Assembly (NCBI RefSeq): GCF_025716945.1 | Contig: NZ_JAOVZT010000005.1 | Span: 186,001-250,000 of the forward strand | Direction: 5' to 3' | DNA length: 64,000 bases | Source of the DNA: Geodermatophilus sp. YIM 151500 | Lineage (GTDB): Bacteria > Actinomycetota > Actinomycetes > Mycobacteriales > Geodermatophilaceae | In this document: positions 43,561 to 51,407 of the stretch, piece by piece | Numbering within the stretch: position 1 is the stretch's first letter | How the letters are laid out: each line of letters starts with the position of its first letter | Program-made: the position numbers and the translations under genes | Notes under the pieces: model-generated | The model's database searches: none | What the model saw: only the letters and a program-made list of their open reading frames with translations | What the model was told of the DNA's origin: nothing

Positions 43561-44676
43561 GTGACAACCCCCCTCCTCCTCGGCGTGAACAACACCGCTC
43601 CCGGCGGGACCGTTACGCGACTCATCGGATCAACTTCGGTCGGAGCAGCATTTGAGGCCTCCAACTCTTCGGTAGGTGGTCTGACGGGCGGTGCCGGCAT
43701 CCAGGCATCGGGTGGTTCGAATGGCGTCGTCGCGTTCGGTGGCAGCCTCGGCGTTCAGGCATTTGCCAACGGTGGCGCTTCCCGCAGCTTCGGCATCGGA
43801 GTGAGAGGTACCGGTTCAAGCTTGTCCGGGGTCGGGGTCGAGGGAATTGCCACCGGGCTGTCGGCCCCCGGGGGCAGCGCCGGGATCGGCGTCAGGGGGA
43901 TGGGAAACCGGATCGCTGTCGACGGGGTGGGTGTGAGCGGACAGGCTCATACCGGTGTCGCAGGAGCTGGACGGTGGGGGGTGCACGGTGTCAGTCGCGC
44001 CCAGGACGGCGCGGATGCATCTGACTTCGGTGTGATGGGATTTGCCCAACAACTGAATGGTAATGGTGTCATCGGACAGGCCGACAGCGGCTTCCTGGCG
44101 TATGGCGTATGGGGCCGCAGCAGCACTGGCTTCGCCGGCAACTTCGACGGAAATGTCCGGATCTTCGGCAACCTGACCAAGACCGGAACGAACATGTTCC
44201 AGATCGACCATCCACTCGACCCCGAGAACATGTACCTGCGCCACGCTAGCGTCGAGTCGCCTGAGGTGCTGAACGTCTACAGTGGCAATGTCGAGACGGA
44301 TGGTGATGGGAAAGCGTCGGTTGGACTGCCTGACTACTTCGAGGTGTTGAATCGTGATGCTCGCTACCAGTTGACGGTAATCGGTGAGCCAGCCGTCGCG
44401 GTTGTCTCGAGGGAGGTCAGGGATAACCAGTTCGAGATTCGCACCGACCGGCCGGGCGTAAAAGTGTCGTGGCAGGTGACAGGTGTCAGGAACGATGCAT
44501 TCATGCAACGCAATCCCCTGGCTGCGGAAGAGCAGAAGTCGCCCGAGGATCGAGGTACATACCTTGCTCCCGAAGCCTTCGGGCAACCCGCTAGCCGTGG
44601 TGTCGAGTATGCCCTGATCCAACAACTGGAAGCTCGCCTGGCAGAGTCCTCGACGGGGCAAACACCGCCGCAGTGA
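43561..44676 (+). CDS. Gly-rich repeat protein with conserved C-terminal domain, likely acquired
   Basis: 371 residues, GTG with GGAGG six bases upstream. Residues 1-200 are Gly/Val/Ser repeats (GVRGTGSSLSGVGVEGIATG, GVSGQAHTGVAGAGRWGVHG) like a beta-helical fibre. The C-terminal 160 residues carry FDGNVRIFGNLTKTGTNMF, DHPLDPENMYLRHASVESPE, LPDYFEVLNRDARYQLTVIG and KVSWQVTGVRNDAF, a conserved block of a widespread secreted or fibre-like family. GC is visibly lower than neighbours, with many A/T third positions. No signal peptide is seen. Function unknown; transfer is likely. Confidence 0.78.
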   Translation: MTTPLLLGVNNTAPGGTVTRLIGSTSVGAAFEASNSSVGGLTGGAGIQASGGSNGVVAFGGSLGVQAFANGGASRSFGIGVRGTGSSLSGVGVEGIATGLSAPGGSAGIGVRGMGNRIAVDGVGVSGQAHTGVAGAGRWGVHGVSRAQDGADASDFGVMGFAQQLNGNGVIGQADSGFLAYGVWGRSSTGFAGNFDGNVRIFGNLTKTGTNMFQIDHPLDPENMYLRHASVESPEVLNVYSGNVETDGDGKASVGLPDYFEVLNRDARYQLTVIGEPAVAVVSREVRDNQFEIRTDRPGVKVSWQVTGVRNDAFMQRNPLAAEEQKSPEDRGTYLAPEAFGQPASRGVEYALIQQLEARLAESSTGQTPPQ

Positions 44677-44705
44677 TAACTCGGTAGCTCTGTCGCCCTC
44701 TTGAC

Positions 44706-44858
44706 GCACGAGCGGCGATCACCCTCGACTTCTACGCCCGCCTCGTCGACGACGACCTCGGCGCCGTTGCCGAGCGCAGCTGGCCACCCATCCCACGGAG
44801 CATCGTGTGGGCGCCAGACAAGGTCAGCGATTCCAGCCCGGCGCCAGCGGCGCCTTGA
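44706..44858 (+). pseudogene. C-terminal remnant of a tyrosine recombinase (integrase)
   Basis: In-frame segment ARAAITLDFYARLVDDDLGA followed by VAERSWPP and a TGA at 44856. This resembles the end of phage/ICE integrases around the catalytic Tyr (normally ...ITLDTYGHL...). The tyrosine is present in LDFYARL. Nothing upstream belongs to it. It ends 16 bases before the 3' end of tRNA-Met, the usual place of an integrase next to its attachment site. Confidence 0.55.
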
Positions 44859-44874
44859 CCGGCGAAGGTGCGAG

Positions 44875-44948
44875 TGGGGCGGGTGGGGCTCGAACCCACG
44901 ACCCAGGGATTATGAGTCCCATGCTCTGACCGGCTGAGCTACCGCCCC
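44875..44948 (-). tRNA. tRNA-Met (CAT), elongator type
   Basis: 74 bases. Acceptor stem GGGGCGG pairs fully with CCGCCCC; D-arm GCTCAGCCGGTCAGAGC; anticodon stem-loop GGGACTCATAATCCC with anticodon CAT; T-loop TTCGAGC with GTGGG/CCCAC stem; discriminator A; the 3' CCA is not encoded. The body lacks initiator features (the 1-72 pair is formed). CAT could also be the lysidine-modified tRNA-Ile; the acceptor and D-arm favour elongator Met. Confidence 0.9.
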
Positions 44949-45084
44949 GCATGACAGCCTGCCAGACGCCGGACGCCCCGTGGCTGGCATCCCCGCGTTA
45001 CCAGAGAGGCGCACGAGGCGATCCGTTACCCCCCTGTGGCATCCGATCGTGTGCGAGGTAGCTTTCCGCCCGGCTCCGCCGAGC

Positions 45085-45262
45085 CCCGCTCCTCGACCCC
45101 GAGGGCCTCGGCAGGGCCCCGCCGAGCCGTGCCCGGCCGCGAGGTCGGGCATGGGCCGGGGACCCACCGTTCCCCGGGGTGAATCCGGCCCGTCCGGGCC
45201 GGTAGGGCGCATCGCGGCCCGAACCCGTCAGCTGACCCGGTAGGCGGTCGCGAGAACGGAGA
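45085..45262 (+). ncRNA. ydaO/yuaA (c-di-AMP) riboswitch
   Basis: Leader of the M23 peptidase gene with the conserved elements in the right order: CCGGGGACCCA near 45157, GGGGTGAATCC at 45176-45186, GGTAGGGC near 45201, and the 3' hallmark CCCGAACCCGTCAGC followed by TGACCCGGTAGGCG (45218-45246), then GGAG eight bases further on. These match actinobacterial ydaO riboswitches upstream of rpf and NlpC/M23 wall genes, which turn expression off when c-di-AMP is high. The exact 5' limit is approximate. Confidence 0.9.
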
Positions 45263-45270
45263 CGCGTCGC

Positions 45271-46515
45271 TTGGCGACCCCGCACCACCCCGGCACCACC
45301 GCACCACCGGCGCGATCCCCGCGCCCCCGTCCCCGGCTCCGCCGGGTCGTCCTCCTCACCGTCGCGCTGGCGGTCGGGCTGAGCGCGCCGCCGCCGCTCC
45401 CGGCCTCCGCGGCCCCCGGCGGGGCCGCCGCCCGCGATGCGCGCGACGCGCTGGCTGCCGAGGTGTCCGCGCTGGAGCGACGGGTCGCCGAGGCGGAGAC
45501 GACCCTCGAGCGGCTGACCATCGAGGCGGAGGCCGCCAGCGACGTCCTGCTCCGGGCGCAGGCCGAACTGGAGCAGGCACGGTCCGTCGCCGAGGAGCGG
45601 GCGGCCGCACTGGCCGACGCTCGTGCCGCGGCCGACGCGACGCAGGACGACGTCGCCGCGCTCGGCCGCGAGGCCTACATGGGGGAGGACGCCTACGGCG
45701 GCGCCGCCGTCCTTCTCGACGCCGACGGACCCCGCGGGCTGCTGCAGCGCGCGGCCACCCTGGAGCTGCTCGGCGAGGAACGCTCCCGCACCCTGGAGGC
45801 GCTCGAGGTGGTCGAGCGCCGCGAGGTGCAGGCCGACCGCGCCGCCCGCGGGGCCGTCACCGAGCGCGACGGGGCCGCCCGGGCCGCCGCCGGCGCCGAG
45901 GCGGAGGTGCGGGCGAGGCTGGACGACGCCCAGGCCACCTTCGACGCGGTCACCGCCGAGAGGGCGGTTCTCGACGAGCGGCTGCGCCGGGCCGAGATCG
46001 AGCTGCTCGCGCTCGAGGGCGCGCCCGACCCGGCCGCCGCCCAGCAGCAGCGGCGGGCCTCCGCCGCGGCGGCACGGCAGGCGTTCGCCGGCGTGCCGCC
46101 CGCCGGTCCGGGCGGCGTCGCGCTCACCCGCGGCCGGGTGACCTCCTGCTACGGCCCGCGGTGGGGGACCGTGCACCAGGGCGTCGACATCGCGGCGCCC
46201 ATCGGCACGCCGATCCAGGCCGCCGACGCCGGCGTGGTGCTGGAGGCCGGGCCGGCGAGCGGCTTCGGCCTGGCCGTGTACGTGCAGCACGCCGACGGCT
46301 CGATCACCCTGTACGGCCACGTCGACCGGTTCTTCGTGTCCGCCGGCCAGGTCGTCGCGGCCGGGCAGGTCATCGCCGAGGTCGGCAACCGCGGGCAGTC
46401 GACCGGCCCGCACCTCCACTTCGAGGTGCACGAGGGCGGGCTCTACGCCGACCGGACCGACCCGGTCCCGTGGCTGGCCGCGCGGGGCATCTCGCTCGGC
46501 GGCAGGTGCGGCTGA
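45271..46515 (+). CDS. Secreted M23-family peptidoglycan peptidase with coiled coil
   Basis: 414 residues from a TTG at 45271, positioned correctly behind the riboswitch and a GGAG. Signal peptide about 1-47. Residues about 48-255 are a long coiled coil (AEVSALERRVAEAETTLERL and following). The C-terminal LytM domain has GVDIAAPIGTPIQAADAGVV with metal His in HQGVD, YGHVDRFFVSAGQ and HLHFEVHEGG. All zinc ligands are present. EnvC/RipA-like architecture suggests a wall endopeptidase or an amidase activator, under c-di-AMP control. Confidence 0.92.
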   Translation: MATPHHPGTTAPPARSPRPRPRLRRVVLLTVALAVGLSAPPPLPASAAPGGAAARDARDALAAEVSALERRVAEAETTLERLTIEAEAASDVLLRAQAELEQARSVAEERAAALADARAAADATQDDVAALGREAYMGEDAYGGAAVLLDADGPRGLLQRAATLELLGEERSRTLEALEVVERREVQADRAARGAVTERDGAARAAAGAEAEVRARLDDAQATFDAVTAERAVLDERLRRAEIELLALEGAPDPAAAQQQRRASAAAARQAFAGVPPAGPGGVALTRGRVTSCYGPRWGTVHQGVDIAAPIGTPIQAADAGVVLEAGPASGFGLAVYVQHADGSITLYGHVDRFFVSAGQVVAAGQVIAEVGNRGQSTGPHLHFEVHEGGLYADRTDPVPWLAARGISLGGRCG

Positions 46516-46528
46516 CGTCCTCCGGTCG

Positions 46529-46565
46529 CTGACGTCCTCCGGCGGCTGACGCCGGAGGACGTCAG
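46529..46565. terminator. 16-bp perfect hairpin between convergent genes
   Basis: CTGACGTCCTCCGGCG, loop GCTGA, then its exact complement. The stop codon of the minus-strand gene (46562-46564) is inside the right arm. The 15-mer GCTGACGTCCTCCGG also appears directly upstream at 46511-46525, over the M23 stop codon, as a direct repeat. Bidirectional intrinsic terminator. Confidence 0.85.
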
Positions 46566-47455
46566 CGGAACAGCCGGCCGAGCACGCCGACCGGCCCGGC
46601 CATGGCCCGCGTGGCCATCCGGAGGATCGGCCCGCCCGGGATGCCGGGAACGTGCTGGACGATCGGGGCGAGCGGCAGCAGGCCCCGGGGGTCGTGCACG
46701 CGCAGCCGGCGCTGCGCGGCCGCCGGCACCGCGTTCGCCCGGCCGGAGGCCACGTCGAGGAGCAGCCCGGCGGGCGCCTCGACGCCCGCGCCGTCGGGGC
46801 TGCCGGGGGGCACGCGGCGCACCGTCCACCCACCGCCTCCGGTGGCGAAGGCCCAGCCACCGTCGGGGCCGGTCAGCGTGGCCCGGCCGGCGATGCCGTG
46901 GGTGGCGGCCAGGGCGCCGGTGACGTCGACCAGCGCGGCCAGCCCGGCCTGCAGGGTGGACGGCGGAGGTGGCGGCGCCCCGCAGGACACCAGGTCCAGC
47001 CCGTGGACGGCGAGCTCGTAGGCCTGGCCCAGGACGACGCTGAGCAGCGGCACCCCCCCGACCACCGACAGCGCCGCCGCGGTGTCCAGCTCGACCGGCT
47101 CGTCGGCCAGGTAGCGGGCCGTGGCGTCGCGGTGCCGGCGCAGCGCGGCCAGCACCTCGTCCCGCGGCGCGTCGCGGTGCGCGGCGGTGACCCGCGCGTT
47201 CACCGCGTCGGGGTCCGGCGCCCGGCCGGCGGCGCCGCTGCGCGCGGACGCGATCAGGTCGGCGAGGGCGGTGTGGTCGTCCCAGCAGCCGAGGTGGACG
47301 CAGATCTCCTGGGCGCGCCACCGGGGCAGCCGCGACGGCCGCTGCAGGTCCACGGCCGCCGCCTGGTCGAGGAAGGAGTCCCAGGCGCCCAGCACCAGCG
47401 GGCCCACCTCGTCGCGGCCGGCGTCCGCCATGCCCCGGTCCGTGTGGTCAGCCAT
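46562..47455 (-). CDS. Maleylpyruvate isomerase-fold (DinB-like, mycothiol-linked) protein
   Basis: 297 residues; ATG at 47455, with an in-frame ATG eight codons on as alternative. N-terminal four-helix bundle typical of TIGR03083: LPRWRAQEICVHLGCWDDHT, with metal-type His in VHLGC and YELAVHGLDL. The C-terminal 90 residues (LTGPDGGWAFATGGGGWTV) look like an SCP2-type beta sheet. These proteins act in mycothiol-dependent chemistry or are of unknown role. No pathway partners adjacent. Confidence 0.75.
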   Translation of the reverse strand: MADHTDRGMADAGRDEVGPLVLGAWDSFLDQAAAVDLQRPSRLPRWRAQEICVHLGCWDDHTALADLIASARSGAAGRAPDPDAVNARVTAAHRDAPRDEVLAALRRHRDATARYLADEPVELDTAAALSVVGGVPLLSVVLGQAYELAVHGLDLVSCGAPPPPPSTLQAGLAALVDVTGALAATHGIAGRATLTGPDGGWAFATGGGGWTVRRVPPGSPDGAGVEAPAGLLLDVASGRANAVPAAAQRRLRVHDPRGLLPLAPIVQHVPGIPGGPILRMATRAMAGPVGVLGRLFR

Positions 47456-47614
47456 GCCGTGCCCCCGTCCGCGCCGTCGGAGCCCGGGCCCTACCCGCAC
47501 GGCAGCGAGGGCAGGCGTGGCGCAGGTCACGGTCGGGCCCCCGCCGCAAGGTCTCTCCCCCGAACGGGGTGGGCCGGCGTCAAGTCGGCAGGTCCGCGCG
47601 CCGAAGGCAGGAGC

Positions 47615-48775
47615 GTGGATCAAGCCGCAGCTACGCCCCGCCGCCGGGCGACGGACGTTCCGCCGTCCGGCGTCCGCCGGCGGCTGGGTGCGCTGCGCCG
47701 GGGCCTCTACCGGACCCTCGCCGAGGACGACGACCGTGCCGCCTACTGGGTGCGGCACGTGCGCATCGGTGTGGTGCTGACCGAGGTGGCCGCGGCAGCC
47801 GGCCTGGTCTACGTCCTGCTCACCCCGACGCCCGTCGGCCGGAACCCCGTCGTCGTGGCCGTGGCGGTCGGCGTCATGCTGCTCGTCCCGGCGATGCTCA
47901 GGCTCCCGCTCCGGGCGATGATGCGCGACCGGCGCGGGCCGCTCCTCTTCTACGCCTGGAGCATCGGCGTGACCCTCATCGTCGTCGCCGTCGCCATCCT
48001 GGACGGCGCCTCGACCAGCCCCCTGCACTCGCTGTTGTTCCTCGCGCTGGGCTTCCTGACCGTCGCCTACCCGCCCTACGGCGTCGTCGCGATGGGTTCG
48101 CTGATGACCCTGTCCTACGTGCTGGTCGTCGCCACGGACGAGGTCACGCTCGGCAGCCTGTTCATCGCCGTGGTCATGGGCATGTTCACGGTGCTGTGCG
48201 CCGTCGCCTCGGCCAACTCCTGGGCCGCCCACGACCGGCAGGTCGCCCTCATCCGCCAGCAGGAGGTGCTGGCCACCACCGACGAGCTCACCGGCAGCCC
48301 GAACCGCCGCGCGTTCCTGGAGCGCGTGGGGGAGGCGATCGCCGAGGCCGCGGCCGGTCGGCCCTCCACGGTCTGCCTGGTCGACCTCGACGGGTTCAAG
48401 GCGGTCAACGACACCGGCGGCCACCGGGCGGGCGACGCCGTCCTCAAGGCCGTGGCGGCGGCGCTGAGCGGCGCCGTCCGCGACACCGACACCGTTGCGC
48501 GGCTGGGCGGCGACGAGTTCGCCGTCCTCGCCGAGCGGACGCCCGACCTGCCCGCCGAACGGCTGGCCGAGCGGCTGCGCGCCGCGGTCGCCGCCGCCGG
48601 CGCGCGCGCCGGCGTGACGGCGAGCGTCGGCACCACCGAGGTCCGCGACGGCGACGACCTCGAGGCGCTGCTCCACCGCGCGGACGAGGCCATGTACCGG
48701 GCGAAGGCCGAAGGCGGCGACCGGGTCGTCGCTCCGCCGGCCCCGGGGACGACGGAGCACCCGACGCCGGTCTGA
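47615..48775 (+). CDS. Membrane diguanylate cyclase (GGDEF)
   Basis: 386 residues. GTG at 47615 has AGGAG almost touching it, so spacing is poor, but no better start precedes the first helix. Six membrane segments (about 50-205) form a MASE-like sensor. The GGDEF domain follows: LATTDELTGSPNRRAFLERV, VCLVDLDGFKAVNDTGGHRA, and RLGGDEFAVLAERT with the full GGDEF signature. Predicted to make c-di-GMP. No EAL domain or I-site (RxxD) was noted upstream of GGDEF apart from RDTDT. Lies next to the c-di-AMP-controlled region but is not obviously linked. Confidence 0.88.
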   Translation: MDQAAATPRRRATDVPPSGVRRRLGALRRGLYRTLAEDDDRAAYWVRHVRIGVVLTEVAAAAGLVYVLLTPTPVGRNPVVVAVAVGVMLLVPAMLRLPLRAMMRDRRGPLLFYAWSIGVTLIVVAVAILDGASTSPLHSLLFLALGFLTVAYPPYGVVAMGSLMTLSYVLVVATDEVTLGSLFIAVVMGMFTVLCAVASANSWAAHDRQVALIRQQEVLATTDELTGSPNRRAFLERVGEAIAEAAAGRPSTVCLVDLDGFKAVNDTGGHRAGDAVLKAVAAALSGAVRDTDTVARLGGDEFAVLAERTPDLPAERLAERLRAAVAAAGARAGVTASVGTTEVRDGDDLEALLHRADEAMYRAKAEGGDRVVAPPAPGTTEHPTPV

Positions 48776-48948
48776 GATCACCCCCGGCGCGCTGGGGCGA
48801 ACTCCCGGTCGGAGCCGTCGGCGTTCGATATGGTGACTGTGCGTCAACTCTCACGGGAATCGGTAGCGCGCTGCGCAGCCCCCCGTTCGCTCCGCGACAC
48901 GCCGGTGCCGCGCTAGGACGGAACGCGCCGTAGCCGCTGGACGGCGCG

Positions 48949-48966
48949 CCATACGGCGTGGTATGG
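48949..48966. promoter_or_regulatory. Palindrome CCATAC-N6-GTATGG upstream of DUF3145 gene
   Basis: Perfect 6-base arms with a 6-base spacer, in the 394-base gene-free interval 48776-49169. It is about 205 bases before the DUF3145 start. A TTGACC hexamer just after it (48972-48977) could be a -35 box. The rest of the interval shows no gene. Best read as an operator for the DUF3145 transcript. Confidence 0.4.
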
Positions 48967-49169
48967 GGCGTTGACCAGCGATTAGTTGCACCACGGGTGA
49001 TCTCGCGTCACATCCGACCCAATCGCCCCACCCCCACTGGCGCGCCGAGGGTCGCATCGTGCAGACTGTTCGACGGGAGCCCTGCTCCACCGTTGCCGAA
49101 CACGGTGCGTCACCGAATCGACAGGTCCGTAGGGGAAGACGAGACCAGTCGAGTCGATGGAGGTGCCTC

Positions 49170-49670
49170 GTGCAGCGACGGTCTACCCAGGGTGTCGTCT
49201 TCGTGCACGCCTGCCCGAAGGCGCTCTGCCAGCATGTCGAGTGGGCGCTCGAGCGCGTCGTCGGCACGCCGGTCTCCCTCACGTGGGTCGACCAGCCCGC
49301 GGCGCACGGGTCCTACCGTGCCGAGGTCGCCTGGACCGGTTCACCCGGCACAGGTGCCAAGCTGGTGGCTGCCCTGCGGGCGTGGCCGATGCTGCGCTTC
49401 GAGGTGACCGAGGAAGCCAGCTACGGCAACGACGGCGAGCGCATGTCCTACGTGCCCGGCCACGGCGTCTACCGCGCGCCCACCAGCGCCAACGGTGACC
49501 TCGTGGTGACCGAGCAGCAGCTGCGCCACCTGGCCGCGACCGCCACCTCCATCGAGGCCTTCCGGCACAAGATCGACGAGCTGCTCGGCGCGGCCTGGGA
49601 CGCCGACCTGGAGGTCTATCGCCATGCCGGCGACGGCCAGCCGGTCACCTGGCTGCACCAGGTGGTCTGA
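49170..49670 (+). CDS. DUF3145 conserved actinobacterial protein
   Basis: 166 residues from a GTG with GGAGG six bases upstream. N-terminal QGVVFVHACPKALCQHVEWA is the DUF3145 signature, followed by RFEVTEEASYGNDGERM and TSIEAFRHKIDELLG. Function unknown, but the family is almost universal in actinobacteria. It commonly sits beside the fatty-acid synthesis genes, as here, convergent to accD6. I infer a link to lipid synthesis or cell envelope. Confidence 0.85.
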   Translation: MQRRSTQGVVFVHACPKALCQHVEWALERVVGTPVSLTWVDQPAAHGSYRAEVAWTGSPGTGAKLVAALRAWPMLRFEVTEEASYGNDGERMSYVPGHGVYRAPTSANGDLVVTEQQLRHLAATATSIEAFRHKIDELLGAAWDADLEVYRHAGDGQPVTWLHQVV

Positions 49671-49748
49671 GGAGCCGCATCGGCCCAGGTCACGATACGA
49701 CTACGACGACCCGTGCCAGCGCGCTCGATGGTCGTACCCTGAACCCGG

Positions 49749-49785
49749 TCGTCCGGACGCCGTCGGGGAAGCGGCGTCCGGACGA
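49749..49785. terminator. Perfect 14-bp hairpin between DUF3145 and accD6
   Basis: TCGTCCGGACGCCG, a 9-base loop, and its exact complement, followed by TCGTCTT. Positioned between two convergent genes (stops at 49670 and 49836). Works as a two-way terminator that closes the fab operon. Confidence 0.85.
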
Positions 49786-49835
49786 TCGTCTTCCGGCCCC
49801 GCAGCCCGTCGGTCGGGCCGCTGATCGCGCCGGGC

Positions 49836-51248
49836 TCACAGCGGGATGTTGCCGTGCGCGCCGCGGCCGGCGGGGGCCGCGGTCAGCGCCTCCACGAGCC
49901 GGCGCCTGGTCCGCCGCGGCTCGACCACCTCGTCCACGACGCCGATCTGCAGGGCGCGGTTCACCCCGCCCGCGATCCGCTCGTGCTCCTCGGCGAGTCG
50001 GGCGTGCAGCGCCTCGCGCTCCCCGGGCGGGGCGGCGGCCAGCTTCTTGCGGTGCAGGATGCCGACGGCGGCCTTCGCGCCCATGACCGCCACCTCGGCG
50101 CCCGGCCAGGCGAAGACCGTCGTGGCGCCCAGCGCCCGGGCGTTCATCGCGATGTAGGCCCCGCCGTACGCCTTGCGGGTCACCAGCGTCACCCGCGGCA
50201 CGACCGCCTCGCCGAAGGCGTGCAGCAGCTTGGCGCCGCGTCGGACGACGCCGTCCCACTCCTGGCCGACGCCGGGCAGGTAGCCCGGGACGTCGACCAG
50301 CACCACCAGCGGCACGCCGAACGCGTCGCACATCCGCACGAACCGGGCGGCCTTCTCGGCCGACGCGGAGTCCAGGCACCCGCCCAGCCGCAGCGGGTTG
50401 TTGGCGATCACCCCGACCGTGCGCCCGGCCAGCCGGCCCAGCGTGGTCACGACGTTCGGCGCCCACCGGGGGTGCAGCTCCAGGACGGGCCCGTCGAGCA
50501 CGCCGGCGACGAGCGGCCGAACGTCGTAGGCGCGGTTGGTTTGCTCGGGCAGCAGCGCGCGCAGTTCGACGTCCGGCTCGTCCCGGACCGACGCGAACTT
50601 GCCCTGGGCCGCGAGCAGGTCGACGGCCTGACGACCGGTGGCCAGCGCGGCGTCCTCCGAGTCGGTGACGACGTGCACCACGCCGCTGCGCCGGCCGTGC
50701 GTGTCGGGTCCGCCGAGGCTCTCCATGTCGACGTCCTCGCCGGTGACCGAGCGGACGACGTCCGGACCGGTCACGAACACCCGCCCGGCCGGGCCCATGA
50801 TCACAAGGTCGGTGAGCGCGGGGCCGTACGCCGCGCCGCCGGCGGCCGGGCCGAGGACGACCGAAACCTGCGGGATGCGACCAGAGGCGCGCACCATCGC
50901 GGCGAACACCTCGCCGACGGCGTGCAGCGCGGTCACGCCCTCGGCGAGCCGGGCACCGCCGGAGTGCCAGATGCCGACGACGGGCAGCCGTTCACGCAGC
51001 GCGGTGTCGATGGCGTCGACCACGTGCCGGCAGCCGTCGACCCCCATCGCGCCGCCCATCACGGTCGCGTCGGTGCAGTACGCGATCGCGGGGGTGCCGC
51101 CGACCGTGCCCCGCGCGGCGTGCACGCCGGAGGTGTCGCGGGGCACGAGCGCCTGCACCGAGCCCGGGTCGAAGAAGCGCTGCAGGCGGTCCTCCGGGTC
51201 GCGCGGGTCGGACACGGGCAGGCTCGGCGCGGTCTGGACGGCGGTCAC
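49836..51248 (-). CDS. accD6: Acyl-CoA carboxylase carboxyltransferase subunit AccD6
   Basis: 470 residues, crotonase-fold carboxyltransferase. Motifs: VMGGAMGVDGCRHVV, GIWHSGGARLAEGV (N-terminal oxyanion site), GPAAGGAAYGPALTDLVIMG, and ARKAYGGAYIAMNARALGA-type VTRKAYGGAYIAMNARALGA. It transfers the carboxyl from a biotinylated alpha subunit to acetyl- or propionyl-CoA. Position at the end of the fabD-fabH-acpP-fabF operon parallels mycobacterial accD6, so malonyl-CoA supply is the likely role. The alpha subunit is elsewhere. Confidence 0.92.
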   Translation of the reverse strand: MTAVQTAPSLPVSDPRDPEDRLQRFFDPGSVQALVPRDTSGVHAARGTVGGTPAIAYCTDATVMGGAMGVDGCRHVVDAIDTALRERLPVVGIWHSGGARLAEGVTALHAVGEVFAAMVRASGRIPQVSVVLGPAAGGAAYGPALTDLVIMGPAGRVFVTGPDVVRSVTGEDVDMESLGGPDTHGRRSGVVHVVTDSEDAALATGRQAVDLLAAQGKFASVRDEPDVELRALLPEQTNRAYDVRPLVAGVLDGPVLELHPRWAPNVVTTLGRLAGRTVGVIANNPLRLGGCLDSASAEKAARFVRMCDAFGVPLVVLVDVPGYLPGVGQEWDGVVRRGAKLLHAFGEAVVPRVTLVTRKAYGGAYIAMNARALGATTVFAWPGAEVAVMGAKAAVGILHRKKLAAAPPGEREALHARLAEEHERIAGGVNRALQIGVVDEVVEPRRTRRRLVEALTAAPAGRGAHGNIPL

Positions 51249-51407
51249 GGCTCTCCTCGCGGGCGTGTCGGCCGCGGGACCGACGGTCGGACGGTGACGG
51301 CGCGGACGGGCGGCGGTGCCCGGGCGGGGGGCCGCCCGGGCAGGAGCTCGGTCCCGTCCGGAGACGCACCCCGCGCCCGTGGGTGAGCGGGACGGGGTCC
51401 TCGGTGC

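Larger units (their letters stand above)
42300..44875. mobile_element. Decayed integrated element at tRNA-Met
   Basis: Composite inferred from its parts: IS1380-type transposase debris, a lower-GC cargo gene, and a tyrosine-recombinase tail ending just before the 3' end of tRNA-Met. The 3' end of a tRNA is a common attachment site. The left edge is a guess, placed where recognisable host sequence ends after the patatin; no second tRNA-like repeat was convincingly found. Confidence 0.45.
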
